A DNA stretch of 52,297 bases, from assembly GCA_026706665.1 (NCBI GenBank), contig JAPOYI010000240.1, positions 1 through 52,297 on the forward strand. The letters are read 5' to 3'. The notes below the pieces were generated by a model. That model was given only the letters and a program-made list of their open reading frames with translations. It was not told the origin of the DNA and did no database searches. This document shows positions 37,379 to 45,831 of the stretch, piece after piece (position 1 is the first letter of the stretch; each line of letters opens with the position of its first letter). Source of the stretch: Gammaproteobacteria bacterium (GTDB lineage Bacteria; Pseudomonadota; Gammaproteobacteria; Pseudomonadales; Azotimanducaceae). The translations under genes and the position numbers were made by a program.

Positions 37379-39571
37379 TCAGCCGACTGTACGACGCACG
37401 CTCTGGACCGCCGGAATCGCAAGCAACCGATGCCGAACACGGTCCAGGTGACCGCGGTTCGACACGGAGAGGTCCACGGTGACGCTGGACAACTCGGCAT
37501 TGCGTTCGTCGACCCGGATGTTGCTGATACCCGCATTGCCCTGGTTCACCGACGCCGCGATCTCGGCGAGGACGCCCTTGCGCCGGTTGACCGTCAACAT
37601 GAGCGTCGTCTCGAACTCGCCGGCGATCGAATCGGTCCACCGCGCGGGAATGACCTGGTTAGGCATACGGCGGCGCACGGCATCCATGTTGTGGCATGTA
37701 TCCACGTGCAGGACCAGCCCCCGTTCCGGCGTGACGTGACCGATGACGGCATCCCCCGGCACGGGTCCGCAACAGCGCCCATAGGAGATGACGAGCCCCT
37801 CTCCGCCCCGGATGGCGACGGGCCCGCCCTTGTCGATGTCTACCGCCTCGTAGTCCGGATTGTCAGCCGCCAGCAGGCGCTGCGCCACGGCGTAAGCCAT
37901 CAGGTTGCCCGTTCCGATTCCCGCCAGGACCTCATCCAGCTTTCGCACGCCAAACTCGCGAAACACCCTTCGCAGGCGCCTGAAGTCAAAGTCCTTGATG
38001 GACGCGTTCGCGTTCTCCAGCGAACGGTTGAGGAGTCGGCGTCCCAGCGCTATGGATTCCGAACGGTGCTGCGCCTTCAACGCCTGGCGGATCGCCGAAC
38101 GGGCGCGTCCCGACACCGCAAAACCAAGCCACGCCGGGCTCGGGCGCGCGTCCCGGGAAGTGATGATGTCGACCGTCTGACCGCTTTCGAGCTGCTGCGA
38201 CAGGGGGGCAAGCGCCCGATCCACCCGGCAGGCGACGCAGTGATTGCCGATGTCCGTGTGGACCGCGTATGCGAAATCCACCGGACAGGCCCCCCTTGCA
38301 AGTTCGAAGATGTCCCCCTTCGGCGAAAACACGTACACCTCGTCCGGGAACAGGTCCGTCTTCAGGCTTTCGATGAATTCCTGCGGGTCTCCGGCGCGGC
38401 GCTGCAAGTCCAGAACGCCGTCTATCCACCGAGACGCCCGGGCCTGGTTGAGCGACGCGTCGCCGGACTTGTACAGCCAGTGGCCGGCGATGCCGTGGTC
38501 GGCGACGGCGTCCATCTCCCGGGTACGAATCTGCACCTCCATCGTGACGCCGCGCATTCCGATCAGCGTGGTATGCAGGGACTGGTAGCCGTTCGCCTTG
38601 GGTATGGCCACGTAGTCCTTGAAGCGGCCGGCCACCGGCTTGTACAGGTTGTGCACGATCCCCAGTGTTCTGTAGCAGTCATCCACCTGGCTTACGATGA
38701 CGCGGACACCGAACACGTCGACGATGTCCTGGAACGGCTTGCGCTGCGTCTTCATCTTCTTGTAGATGGAATACAGGGTCTTTTCCCGTCCGCTCACCTG
38801 GGCTTCGATGCCGTCGCGCCGCAGCGCGGCTTCGAATGATCTCGTGATCTCGTCCATCAACGCCTTGTGCCGCGTGCGGCGCGCCGTGTCCACGGCCCGG
38901 CGGAGCCGGTCCGCGCGCAGCGGGTAGAGCGCCTCGAAACCGAGTTCCTCCAGTTCGGTGCAGAGATTGTGCATCCCGAGCCGGTTCGCGATCGGGGCGT
39001 AGTAATCAAGGGTTTCGCGCGAAATGCGCCGGCGCGCTTCCAGGGGCATGACCCCGATCGTGCGCATGTTGTGAAGCCTGTCGGCCAGCTTGACCAGGAT
39101 TACCCGCAGGTCGTTGGCCATCGCGATGGCCATTTTCTGGAAGTTCTCGGCACGGGCCTGTTCGTGGGTCTTGAACATCTTGCCCAGCTTGCTCACGCCA
39201 TCGACGATGTGCGCCACCTCGCCGCCGAACTCCGTCGCGAGGTCCTCCTTCGTGGTGCCCGTGTCCTCGAGAACGTCATGCAGGACGGCTGCCGCTATGG
39301 ACTGCTCGTCCATGTGCATCTCGCAAAGGATGTTGGCAACGGCCAGCGGATGGGTGATGTAGCTGTGCCCGGTGCGGCGCCTCTGGCCGGCGTGGGCCAC
39401 CTGGGCGAAGCCATGCGCACGCACGACCATGTCAACGCCGACCTGCGGGAGATATTCGGATAGCGATTCGGCGAGCGAATCTATGGTTGCCGGAGCGGCG
39501 ATCTCGTCGTTCGACGCCCGCGCGGCAAGAATGTTATGGAAGTACGACTCAAAGGTCGTTGCGTGCATCAT
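37379..39571 (-). CDS. spoT: bifunctional (p)ppGpp synthetase/hydrolase SpoT
   Basis: A 730-residue RSH enzyme that makes and degrades the stringent-response alarmone. The HD hydrolase domain includes [17 protein letters not shown] and [12 protein letters not shown] near 80-120. The synthetase domain includes [14 protein letters not shown] and [18 protein letters not shown] domain ([30 protein letters not shown]) and a C-terminal ACT domain ([23 protein letters not shown]) follow. An intact HD motif fits a bifunctional rather than RelA-type enzyme. I start it at the ATG at 39571, overlapping the end of rpoZ by 23 nt; the frame is open to 39649 but inside rpoZ. Confidence 0.95.
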   Translation of the reverse strand: MMHATTFESYFHNILAARASNDEIAAPATIDSLAESLSEYLPQVGVDMVVRAHGFAQVAHAGQRRRTGHSYITHPLAVANILCEMHMDEQSIAAAVLHDVLEDTGTTKEDLATEFGGEVAHIVDGVSKLGKMFKTHEQARAENFQKMAIAMANDLRVILVKLADRLHNMRTIGVMPLEARRRISRETLDYYAPIANRLGMHNLCTELEELGFEALYPLRADRLRRAVDTARRTRHKALMDEITRSFEAALRRDGIEAQVSGREKTLYSIYKKMKTQRKPFQDIVDVFGVRVIVSQVDDCYRTLGIVHNLYKPVAGRFKDYVAIPKANGYQSLHTTLIGMRGVTMEVQIRTREMDAVADHGIAGHWLYKSGDASLNQARASRWIDGVLDLQRRAGDPQEFIESLKTDLFPDEVYVFSPKGDIFELARGACPVDFAYAVHTDIGNHCVACRVDRALAPLSQQLESGQTVDIITSRDARPSPAWLGFAVSGRARSAIRQALKAQHRSESIALGRRLLNRSLENANASIKDFDFRRLRRVFREFGVRKLDEVLAGIGTGNLMAYAVAQRLLAADNPDYEAVDIDKGGPVAIRGGEGLVISYGRCCGPVPGDAVIGHVTPERGLVLHVDTCHNMDAVRRRMPNQVIPARWTDSIAGEFETTLMLTVNRRKGVLAEIAASVNQGNAGISNIRVDERNAELSSVTVDLSVSNRGHLDRVRHRLLAIPAVQSVRRTVG

Positions 39572-39839
39572 CCCCAATATAGAAAGGCGCTTCGACTCTC
39601 TCGGCGAATTCAGCCTGCGCATCGTGTGCGGACGCATCCGTTGCGTCAAGCAGTTCGTCGCTCACCAGCCCCTCGGCGATTTCCCGCAACGCCATGACGG
39701 TAGGTTTGTCGTTTTCAGGCTCGACCAGCGGGTCGACGAAGGGATTGTGAAGTTGCCGCGCCCTTCGGCTGGCGATCATGACCAGTTCAAATCGATTTTC
39801 TACTTTTTCGAGGCAATCCTGAACGGTTACGCGGGCCAT
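39549..39839 (-). CDS. rpoZ: RNA polymerase omega subunit
   Basis: A 96-residue omega subunit that assists RNA polymerase assembly and, in E. coli, forms part of a ppGpp site. It begins [33 protein letters not shown] and contains [17 protein letters not shown], as in the family. The length matches E. coli (91). Its 3' end overlaps the spoT start, and gmk, usually upstream, is missing. The 124-bp upstream gap holds its promoter but I see no strong consensus. Confidence 0.96.
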   Translation of the reverse strand: MARVTVQDCLEKVENRFELVMIASRRARQLHNPFVDPLVEPENDKPTVMALREIAEGLVSDELLDATDASAHDAQAEFAERVEAPFYIGDDARNDL

Positions 39840-39963
39840 GAGTACACCAATTTCCTCAAATTCGGCGAAGCGTTGAGTTTACCGGAGCAGATTTGTCCAA
39901 GAAACCCCCTTTCGCTGGCCGCGTTTTCGCTATCCCGGACTGCCCCGTTCCCAGCGGCCCGGG

Positions 39964-40521
39964 CTATTCCGGCGCATCGCCAAATTGTCCCATCACGTAC
40001 TCGAAAAGCAGGGTCCGCGCCTCTTCGACGGTGGTGACGGTCGTATCGATGACCAATGCGGGATTCTCCGGCGGTTCGTAGACATCGTCGATGCCCGTGA
40101 AGTTCTCGATCACGCCCGCGCGCGCCTTGCGGTAGAGACCCTTCGGGTCGCGTCGCTCACACGTGGCAAGATCCGCCTTGACGTACACCTCGTGAAATCG
40201 CCGGGCCGCCCGGCGCGCCGTCTCCCGTTCCGAGCGATAAGGCGAGATGAAGGCCGAAATGCAGATCATGCCGGCGTCCTCGAACAGCGCGGCCATCTCT
40301 CCGGCCCGGCGGATGTTCTCGACGCGGTCCGCATGCGAAAAGCCAAGGTCCGAGTTCAGGCCGGCGCGAATGTTGTCGCCATCGAGCACATATGCCCGGT
40401 AGCCGCGCCTGAGCAGGGCCTCGCACAGTCCGACCGCCAGGGTCGACTTGCCGGCTCCGGACAGTCCGGTAAGCCAGACCACGCCGCTCTTGTGGCGGTT
40501 GTGGTCGTCGCGTTCGCGCAT
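39964..40521 (-). CDS. cysC: adenylylsulfate (APS) kinase
   Basis: A 185-residue cytosolic kinase that phosphorylates APS to PAPS in sulfate assimilation. The P-loop is GLSGAGKST (19-27), followed by the APS-kinase signatures LDGDNIRAGLNSDLGFSHADRVENIRR and CISAFISPYR, then the lid region DPKGLYRKARAGVIENFTGIDDVYEPP. The length is that of a single-domain CysC. No other sulfate genes are adjacent, so it appears isolated. The ATG at 40521 is followed upstream by a repeat-rich gap. Confidence 0.95.
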   Translation of the reverse strand: MRERDDHNRHKSGVVWLTGLSGAGKSTLAVGLCEALLRRGYRAYVLDGDNIRAGLNSDLGFSHADRVENIRRAGEMAALFEDAGMICISAFISPYRSERETARRAARRFHEVYVKADLATCERRDPKGLYRKARAGVIENFTGIDDVYEPPENPALVIDTTVTTVEEARTLLFEYVMGQFGDAPE

Positions 40522-40531
40522 CTCTCGCTAG

Positions 40532-40577
40532 CATCCTGTCGACCCTGCCGCCCTTTTGCGGCAGGGTCGACAGGATG
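40532..40577. repeat. perfect 20-bp inverted repeat
   Basis: Arms at 40532-40551 and 40558-40577 are exactly complementary over 20 bp (left arm begins CATCCTGTCGACC and ends CTGCCGC) around the 6-nt loop CCTTTT. The core contains GTCGAC. There is no T-run after either arm, so it is not a classical terminator. It abuts R2 copy 2 and lies between the cysC start and the DUF2782 stop. Confidence 0.9.
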
Positions 40578-40583
40578 GCAAGA

Positions 40584-40641
40584 GGGCTTGGGCCGGGGTG
40601 AAAGATGGCGCGCCCGAAGGGCCGACAGATTTCATGGCTCT
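40584..40641 (-). repeat. R2 dispersed repeat, copy 2 (3' of the DUF2782 gene)
   Basis: On the minus strand it reads (T)AGAGCCATGAAATCTGTCG, then GCCC-TTC-GGGC, then GCGCCATCTTTCACCCCGG and CCCAAGCCC, closely matching copy 1. It begins in the TAG stop of the gene on the same strand and runs downstream of it. Confidence 0.8.
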
Positions 40642-40927
40642 AGAACCTGACGATTTCCCACTGGGGCAGGAGCACGTCCGCCTCTTCGACGGTGCCGAGT
40701 CCCTTGCCTGGATCGCGGGGCACGAGGTAGTAGGGTTTTCCCCGCTTCGGCACGATCTTGATCATCCTCAAGAGGCCGTTCTGCCGATACTCGTACACGA
40801 CGCGTTCTTCGGTCTCGATCAGCGTGACATCGGGCCCGCGATGCTCCCGCTTCCGCTCGTCGGCCGCGTTCGCGGGAGCGGCGAGCGCGGCAACGATGGC
40901 GATCAGAATGATACGGCGTGGACGCAT
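40640..40927 (-). CDS. DUF2782 family small exported protein
   Basis: A 95-residue protein with a clear signal peptide (MRPRRIILIAIVAALAAPANA, cleavage likely before ADE). The mature part is about 74 residues and contains DVTLIETEERVVYEYRQNGLLRMIKIVPKRGKPYYLV. This matches the DUF2782 family, which is commonly found next to polA in gammaproteobacteria. It is probably periplasmic; the function is unknown. The ATG at 40927 lies 38 bp from the divergent polA start, so the two share a promoter region. An R2 repeat follows its stop. Confidence 0.85.
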   Translation of the reverse strand: MRPRRIILIAIVAALAAPANAADERKREHRGPDVTLIETEERVVYEYRQNGLLRMIKIVPKRGKPYYLVPRDPGKGLGTVEEADVLLPQWEIVRF

Positions 40928-40965
40928 CGCTAATGTGATAGGTTCGAGCCCGAGGGAACTGTAGC

Positions 40966-43731
40966 ATGTCGCAGGCGCAAGGGAACGCAACGGATGGGGT
41001 CGCGGACACCGCAGTCGCCACGGCCGCGGAAGGAGTGTCCGATCCCCCGCTCCTGCTGGTGGACGGTTCGTCTTACCTGTTCCGCGCCTTCCACGCGATG
41101 CCCAACCTGTCGACATCGGATGGAATCCCCACCGGGGCGATATTCGGCGTGGTCAACATGCTGCGCAAACTCTGCGCCGACTTCGAGGGCAGTCCCGTGG
41201 CGGTGGTGTTCGACGCCGGGGGCAAGTCGTTCCGCAACGACATCTACCCCGAGTACAAGGCCAACCGGCCACCGATGCCCGACGAACTGCGCCAGCAGGT
41301 GCAGCCGATCCACGACATCATCGACGCCATGGGCATGCCGCTGCTGGTCGTGCCAGATGTCGAAGCCGACGACGTGATCGGCACGTTGGCGGAACAGGCC
41401 GCAGCACTGAAACGCCGGATCGTCATCTCCACGTCCGACAAGGACATGGCGCAGCTCGTCGGCGAGCACGTCACCCTCGTCAACACGATGAGCGAAACCG
41501 CCATGGACCGCGACGGCGTATTCGAGAAGTACGGCGTGCACCCGGAACGCATCGTCGACTACCTCGCGCTGATGGGGGACAGCGTCGACAACATTCCCGG
41601 CGTCCCGAATGTCGGGCCGAAAACCGCCGCCAAGTGGCTCGCGAGCTTCGGCAGCCTGGACGATGTCATCGAGCGGGCCGACGAAGTCCGCGGCAAGGTG
41701 GGCGAGAACCTCCGCGCATCGCTCGACGCGTTACCCGTCTCGAAACGTCTCGCGACCATTCGCCGGGATGTCGAGTTGTCGGTGGCAATCGGCGACCTGG
41801 CACCCAGGCCCGTGGATGAAGAAAGGCTCAGGTCCCTGTTCGAGAAGTACGAGTTCAAGGCCTGGATCGAGGAACTGGGGGGCAGCCTCGGCCAGCGCCC
41901 GGCGGAAGGCGACTACGCGTGTGTCACGACCGGGGAAGAACTCGACGACCTCGTAGGCCGGATTCGCGCGGCGGGGTCATGCTCGCTCGCGGTGGTGACC
42001 CGGCGGGGCAACCGGGCCGATGCGGAAGTGGCAGGGATCGCGTTCGCCGAGGCCCCGGGAGAGGCCGCCTACGTGCCGCTCGGGCTCGACCTTACCAGTG
42101 GCGACCACCTGTCGCTGGCGGAAGCGACCGACTGCCTCAAACCCCTGCTGGAAGACGCCAGGATCGCCAAGGCCGGCCACAACATGAAGCGGGCCAAGCG
42201 CGTCCTTGCGCGCTGCGGGATGGACCTTCGCGGCATCGCCCACGACACCATGCTCGAATCCTACGTGCTGGACAGCGTCGGCACGCGCCGGCACAACCTG
42301 GACGACCTGGTCGAGAAGCAGGTCGGCCTCGGCACGACCCGCTACGAGGACGTGGCCGGCAGAGGCGCGAAACAGATCGACTTCGCGTTGGTGCCGCCAA
42401 AGGCGGCAACGGCCCACGCTGCAGGTGCCGCGGACGCGGCGCTGCGGTTGCACGACGTGCTATGGCCCCGGCTGTCATCGATAGCCCCGCTCAAGTCACT
42501 CTATGAAAAAGTCGAATTGCCCCTGCTGTCCGTCCTGTCCCGCGTGGAACAGGCGGGCACGCTGGTGGACGCCGGCCTGCTCGCGGATCAGAGCCGCGAA
42601 CTTGCGGGCCGCATGGCCCACCTCGCCGAACAGGCGTTCGAGCAGGCGGGGAAACAGTTCAATCTCGGCTCGCCCAAGCAGTTGCGCGAGATCCTCTACG
42701 ACAGGTTGGAGCTGCACCGGCATCTTCGCACCCCCGGCACAAGCAGGACCCAGACCGGCCAACGGTCCACCGCCGAGCACGTGCTGGCCGAACTCGCCCT
42801 CCACCACCCCCTGCCGCAGATCATTCTCGACTACCGCCAGGTGTCGAAGCTCAGGTCTACCTACACGGACACATTGCCGAAGCAGATCAGTCAACGCACC
42901 GGGCGCATCCATACCTCGTACGAACAGGCCGTGGCCGCCACCGGCCGGCTGTCCTCCCAGGATCCCAACCTGCAGAACATCCCGATCCGCACGGACGAGG
43001 GCCGCCGGATCCGCGCAGCGTTCGTAGCACCTCCCGGCCACAAGCTGGTCGCCGCCGACTACTCCCAGATCGAACTCCGGATCATGGCGCACCTGTCTCG
43101 GGATGCGGGACTGCTCAATGCGTTCGAGAACCGGCTCGACATCCACCGCGCCACCGCCTCGGAAGTCTTCGGTTCGCCCGTCTCCGACGTTACGGATGGA
43201 CAACGCCGCAGCGCCAAGGCCATCAACTTCGGCCTCATCTACGGCATGTCGGCATTCGGCCTGGCCCGCCAGCTCGGTATCGAACGCAAGCTGGCCCAGG
43301 AGTACATCGACCTTTATTTCGCGCGTTATCCCGGGGTGCGGGACTACATGGAGCGCATCCGCGCCGAGGCGCGCGAACAGGGCTTCGTCGAAACCGTGTT
43401 CGGCCGCCGGCTCTATCTGCCCGACATCAATGCACGCCAGGTCCCGAGACGCCAGGCCGCGGAGCGCACCGCCATCAATGCGCCGATGCAGGGCACCGCG
43501 GCGGACATCATCAAGCGCGCCATGATCAGCGTCGACGCATGGCTGGCGCAGGCGGACCACGATGCCCGCATGATCATGCAGGTACACGACGAACTCGTGA
43601 TGGAGGTGGCGGAGGACGATGTCGAAGCGGTGGTCGAGGGCGTAACCGAACGCATGACGGCGGCGGCGGATCTCTCGGTGGATCTCGTGGTGGACGCCGG
43701 GGTCGGAGACAACTGGGACCAGGCCCACTGA
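40966..43731 (+). CDS. polA: DNA polymerase I, with apparently inactive 3'-5' exonuclease domain
   Basis: A 921-residue family-A polymerase for Okazaki-fragment maturation and repair. The 5' nuclease domain is intact (LLLVDGSSYLFRAF, VFDAGGKSFRNDIYPEYKANRPPMP, EADDVIGTLA, DSVDNIPGVPNVGPKTA). The polymerase motifs are intact: A DYSQIELRIMAHLSRD, B RRSAKAINFGLIYGMSAFG, C QVHDELVME. In the middle domain, DTE of E. coli (Asp355/Glu357) is replaced around residue 336 by SLAVVTRRG, KYD (Asp424) by KRA in HNMKRAKRV near 405, and YAAEDAD (Tyr497/Asp501) by HAAGAADA near 483. Proofreading should therefore be lost. The ATG at 40966 gives a 25-residue extra N-terminus. An R2-like repeat follows its stop. 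Confidence 0.97.
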   Translation: MSQAQGNATDGVADTAVATAAEGVSDPPLLLVDGSSYLFRAFHAMPNLSTSDGIPTGAIFGVVNMLRKLCADFEGSPVAVVFDAGGKSFRNDIYPEYKANRPPMPDELRQQVQPIHDIIDAMGMPLLVVPDVEADDVIGTLAEQAAALKRRIVISTSDKDMAQLVGEHVTLVNTMSETAMDRDGVFEKYGVHPERIVDYLALMGDSVDNIPGVPNVGPKTAAKWLASFGSLDDVIERADEVRGKVGENLRASLDALPVSKRLATIRRDVELSVAIGDLAPRPVDEERLRSLFEKYEFKAWIEELGGSLGQRPAEGDYACVTTGEELDDLVGRIRAAGSCSLAVVTRRGNRADAEVAGIAFAEAPGEAAYVPLGLDLTSGDHLSLAEATDCLKPLLEDARIAKAGHNMKRAKRVLARCGMDLRGIAHDTMLESYVLDSVGTRRHNLDDLVEKQVGLGTTRYEDVAGRGAKQIDFALVPPKAATAHAAGAADAALRLHDVLWPRLSSIAPLKSLYEKVELPLLSVLSRVEQAGTLVDAGLLADQSRELAGRMAHLAEQAFEQAGKQFNLGSPKQLREILYDRLELHRHLRTPGTSRTQTGQRSTAEHVLAELALHHPLPQIILDYRQVSKLRSTYTDTLPKQISQRTGRIHTSYEQAVAATGRLSSQDPNLQNIPIRTDEGRRIRAAFVAPPGHKLVAADYSQIELRIMAHLSRDAGLLNAFENRLDIHRATASEVFGSPVSDVTDGQRRSAKAINFGLIYGMSAFGLARQLGIERKLAQEYIDLYFARYPGVRDYMERIRAEAREQGFVETVFGRRLYLPDINARQVPRRQAAERTAINAPMQGTAADIIKRAMISVDAWLAQADHDARMIMQVHDELVMEVAEDDVEAVVEGVTERMTAAADLSVDLVVDAGVGDNWDQAH

Positions 43732-43790
43732 CGGCGCCATGAAATCCGTCGCAGCCGAAGGCGTGCGCCGTGTCTCACTTAGCCTGAATG
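43732..43790 (+). repeat. R2-like dispersed repeat, copy 3, diverged (3' of polA)
   Basis: It starts directly after the polA TGA with CGGCGCCATGAAATCCGTCG, then GCC-GAA-GGC, then GTGCGCCGTGTCTCAC. The first 20 bases match copies 1 and 2; further on only the hairpin position is kept, with the loop-closing sequence changed on both sides. Confidence 0.6.
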
Positions 43791-43797
43791 GTCAGGC
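43782..43797. terminator. possible hairpin between convergent polA and engB
   Basis: GCCTGA-ATGG-TCAGGC forms a 6-bp perfect stem. No T-run follows on either strand, so a factor-independent terminator is doubtful; it may simply end convergent messages or be part of the R2 region. Confidence 0.3.
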
Positions 43798-43843
43798 AGC
43801 AGAAGCGACCGACAGATCCCAGCAGCCTTGCAGGGCGGCGGCG

Positions 43844-44440
43844 TCAGTCTTCGGCGCGACCCAGGAATTCCCCCACGCGACGTGCGAGCGCCTCCGCGCC
43901 CAGCCCAGTCCTGGCTGAGAATGCCAGCACCTCGACGTTCGATATCGACGCGACTTGGGCGGCGACCCTGAGCTGCGCGAGGTTGCGGGCGCCCTGCTTG
44001 AGCTTGTCGCACTTGTTCAGCACGGCGAGCATCGGCGTGCCCGTCGACTGCGCCCAGTCCAGCATCTGGCAGTCGAACGGCTGCAATGGATGGCGGGCGT
44101 CCATGACGAGCACGATGGCCGCCAGGTCCGCGCGTCGCGTCAGGTAGTCGTCGATGGCCTGGCTCCAGAGACGCCGGGCCGACTTGCCGGCATTCGCATA
44201 GCCGTATCCCGGCAAGTCCACGAATCGCCCGCCGCCCTCGATGTCGAAGAAGTTGAGCATGCGGGTCCTGCCCGGCGTCTTGCTGACGCGCGCGAGCCGC
44301 TTCGATCCGGTCAGGCGATTGAGCATGCTCGATTTGCCGGCGTTGGAACGGCCCACAAACGCCACTTCGGGCATGCCGCCGGGTGGACACTCGGAGAACC
44401 GCGATGCGCCGGCGAGGAACTGTGCGGAGAAAGTCACCAT
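43844..44440 (-). CDS. engB: ribosome biogenesis GTPase YsxC/EngB
   Basis: A 198-residue Era-like GTPase needed for 50S assembly and cell division. G1 is GRSNAGKSSMLN near residue 28. G3 lies in LPGYGYANAGKSARR (the family's DLPGYGYA with conserved layout), and G4 is NKCDKL. The C-terminal region is LAFSARTGLGAEALARRV. The length is close to E. coli YihA (210). ATG start at 44440. It is convergent with polA and divergent from the cytochrome gene, the usual gammaproteobacterial neighbourhood. Confidence 0.97.
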   Translation of the reverse strand: MVTFSAQFLAGASRFSECPPGGMPEVAFVGRSNAGKSSMLNRLTGSKRLARVSKTPGRTRMLNFFDIEGGGRFVDLPGYGYANAGKSARRLWSQAIDDYLTRRADLAAIVLVMDARHPLQPFDCQMLDWAQSTGTPMLAVLNKCDKLKQGARNLAQLRVAAQVASISNVEVLAFSARTGLGAEALARRVGEFLGRAED

Positions 44441-44445
44441 CGGTT

Positions 44446-44451
44446 TATAAT
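44446..44451 (+). promoter_or_regulatory. candidate -10 element for cytochrome c4
   Basis: A perfect TATAAT occurs in otherwise GC-rich sequence 71 bp before the cytochrome c4 ATG. The expected -35 position (44423-44428) is not TTGACA-like, so an activator or extended contacts would be needed. Confidence 0.3.
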
Positions 44452-44521
44452 CCGGCGCGCCCCGAACAGTCTAGATGTGCGCGGTCCTGCCAAAGGCCAG
44501 GGCCGGCGTGGAAGAACCGAC

Positions 44522-45142
44522 ATGCGTTTCCTCAAGTGGGCGATGTTTTCCATCGCCCTGCTGGCCACAACTGCGAACGCCGCTGCGGACGCCGAAGAAC
44601 ACGCGGCGTTCGACATCACCATCGGTGTGTGCGCATCGTGCCACGGACAGGACGGCGCGACCGGAATCGCTCCGGACTATCCGAACCTGGCCGGGCAGAA
44701 CGCCCGTTATCTCCTGACGCAAATGCAGATGATCCAGTCCGGCGAGCGGCCGGTGCCGCTGATGGCCGGGCAGCTCGATGGCAAATCGGAACAAGAACTC
44801 CTGCGCCTCGCCGAGCATTATGCAGCCATGCCAGTCAAGGTCGGGCGGTCCAGGGAAGAGAATCTCGATGCCGGCATGCGCATCTATCGCGGGGGTATCA
44901 TGGCCAAGGGCGTCGCCGCCTGCTCGGCCTGCCACTCACCCACCGGGAAGGGCAATGCGCCGGCGGGGTTCCCGGTTCTGTCGGGCCAGCGTTTCGACTA
45001 TGTCGTCGCGCAACTCGTCGCATACCGGGAAGGCGTGCGCAGGACCGACGGCGAATACGGCAGCATGATGCGCGGCGTGGCGTCCAGGTTGACGGATACA
45101 GAGATCAGGGCCGTTGCAAACTATATTCAAGGCTTGTACTAG
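44522..45142 (+). CDS. cytochrome c4, di-haem, periplasmic
   Basis: A 206-residue exported di-haem cytochrome. The signal peptide MRFLKWAMFSIALLATTANA is followed by two haem-attachment sites, CASCH (37-41) and CSACH (134-138). Likely axial methionines are Met81 in VPLMAGQ and Met171/172 in GSMMRG. The two halves repeat the class I cytochrome c fold. It carries electrons to terminal oxidases, as c4 does in Pseudomonas and Azotobacter. The ATG at 44522 is chosen for the signal peptide. It lies 22 bp upstream of dsbA, likely the same operon; polA-engB-c4-dsbA is a conserved order. Confidence 0.93.
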   Translation: MRFLKWAMFSIALLATTANAAADAEEHAAFDITIGVCASCHGQDGATGIAPDYPNLAGQNARYLLTQMQMIQSGERPVPLMAGQLDGKSEQELLRLAEHYAAMPVKVGRSREENLDAGMRIYRGGIMAKGVAACSACHSPTGKGNAPAGFPVLSGQRFDYVVAQLVAYREGVRRTDGEYGSMMRGVASRLTDTEIRAVANYIQGLY

Positions 45143-45164
45143 GGCGACACCACGGAGGGCAGGC

Positions 45165-45827
45165 GTGAAGTTCCTGGCCGGACTGGTGATCGCCGTCTCA
45201 ACCGGCTTCCAGGCAGCGGGTGAGACGTTCGAGGAAGGTCAGCACTACGACCTGCTGCCCATTCCCGTGGAAACCCGAAATCCCTATGCCATCGAGGTCG
45301 TCGAGGTCTTCTCGTACGCGTGCGTACACTGTTTCGGATTCGAGTCCGCGCTCCAGGGATGGTTGACGACGCTGGACGAAGACGTCGATTTCCGGCGCGT
45401 ACCCGCCGTCTTCAACAACCCCACCTGGGAGATCTTCGCGAAGGTCTACTTCAGCGCCGAAGCGCTGCGCGTGACCGACAAGGTGCACCTTCCGCTGTTC
45501 GAGTCCCTCCACGTCCATGGTGTCGATCTTCGACAACCCCCGCTCCTCGCCAGGCTGTTCCGGGAAGTGGGCGAAGTCGACGCGCGGCAGTTCCTGAACG
45601 TCTACGACTCGTTCAGCGTCTACACCCGCGTGCAGCAGGCGAGGGCACAGGCCCGCATGTACCGCATCACCAGCGTGCCCACGATGATCGTGGACGGCAC
45701 CTACCGCGTGGAAATCTCCCCCGATGTCGAGGGGACCAGGGTGCTGGAGGTGGTGGACTTCCTGGTGGACAAGGCGAGAGAGCAGCGCAGGGCGGCGGAG
45801 GAAGCCAAGGCCGGGGACAGCGAATAG
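45165..45827 (+). CDS. dsbA: thiol:disulfide interchange protein DsbA
   Basis: A 220-residue periplasmic oxidase that introduces disulfides into exported proteins and would be reoxidised by DsbB. The signal peptide MKFLAGLVIAVSTGFQAAG is followed by the thioredoxin-fold active site FSYACVHCFGFE (Cys53 and Cys56; CVHC rather than the E. coli CPHC) and the cis-proline loop ITSVPTMIVDG. The length is usual. The start is a GTG at 45165 with GGAGGGC upstream. It lies directly after cytochrome c4. Confidence 0.95.
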   Translation: MKFLAGLVIAVSTGFQAAGETFEEGQHYDLLPIPVETRNPYAIEVVEVFSYACVHCFGFESALQGWLTTLDEDVDFRRVPAVFNNPTWEIFAKVYFSAEALRVTDKVHLPLFESLHVHGVDLRQPPLLARLFREVGEVDARQFLNVYDSFSVYTRVQQARAQARMYRITSVPTMIVDGTYRVEISPDVEGTRVLEVVDFLVDKAREQRRAAEEAKAGDSE

Positions 45828-45831
45828 CCGG

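Noticed and set aside
37258-37536. Possible small gene between spoT and recG (trmH or RidA remnant)
   Set aside because: Most of it lies inside spoT and the unique tail matches neither family; the 117-bp gap holds no supported gene.
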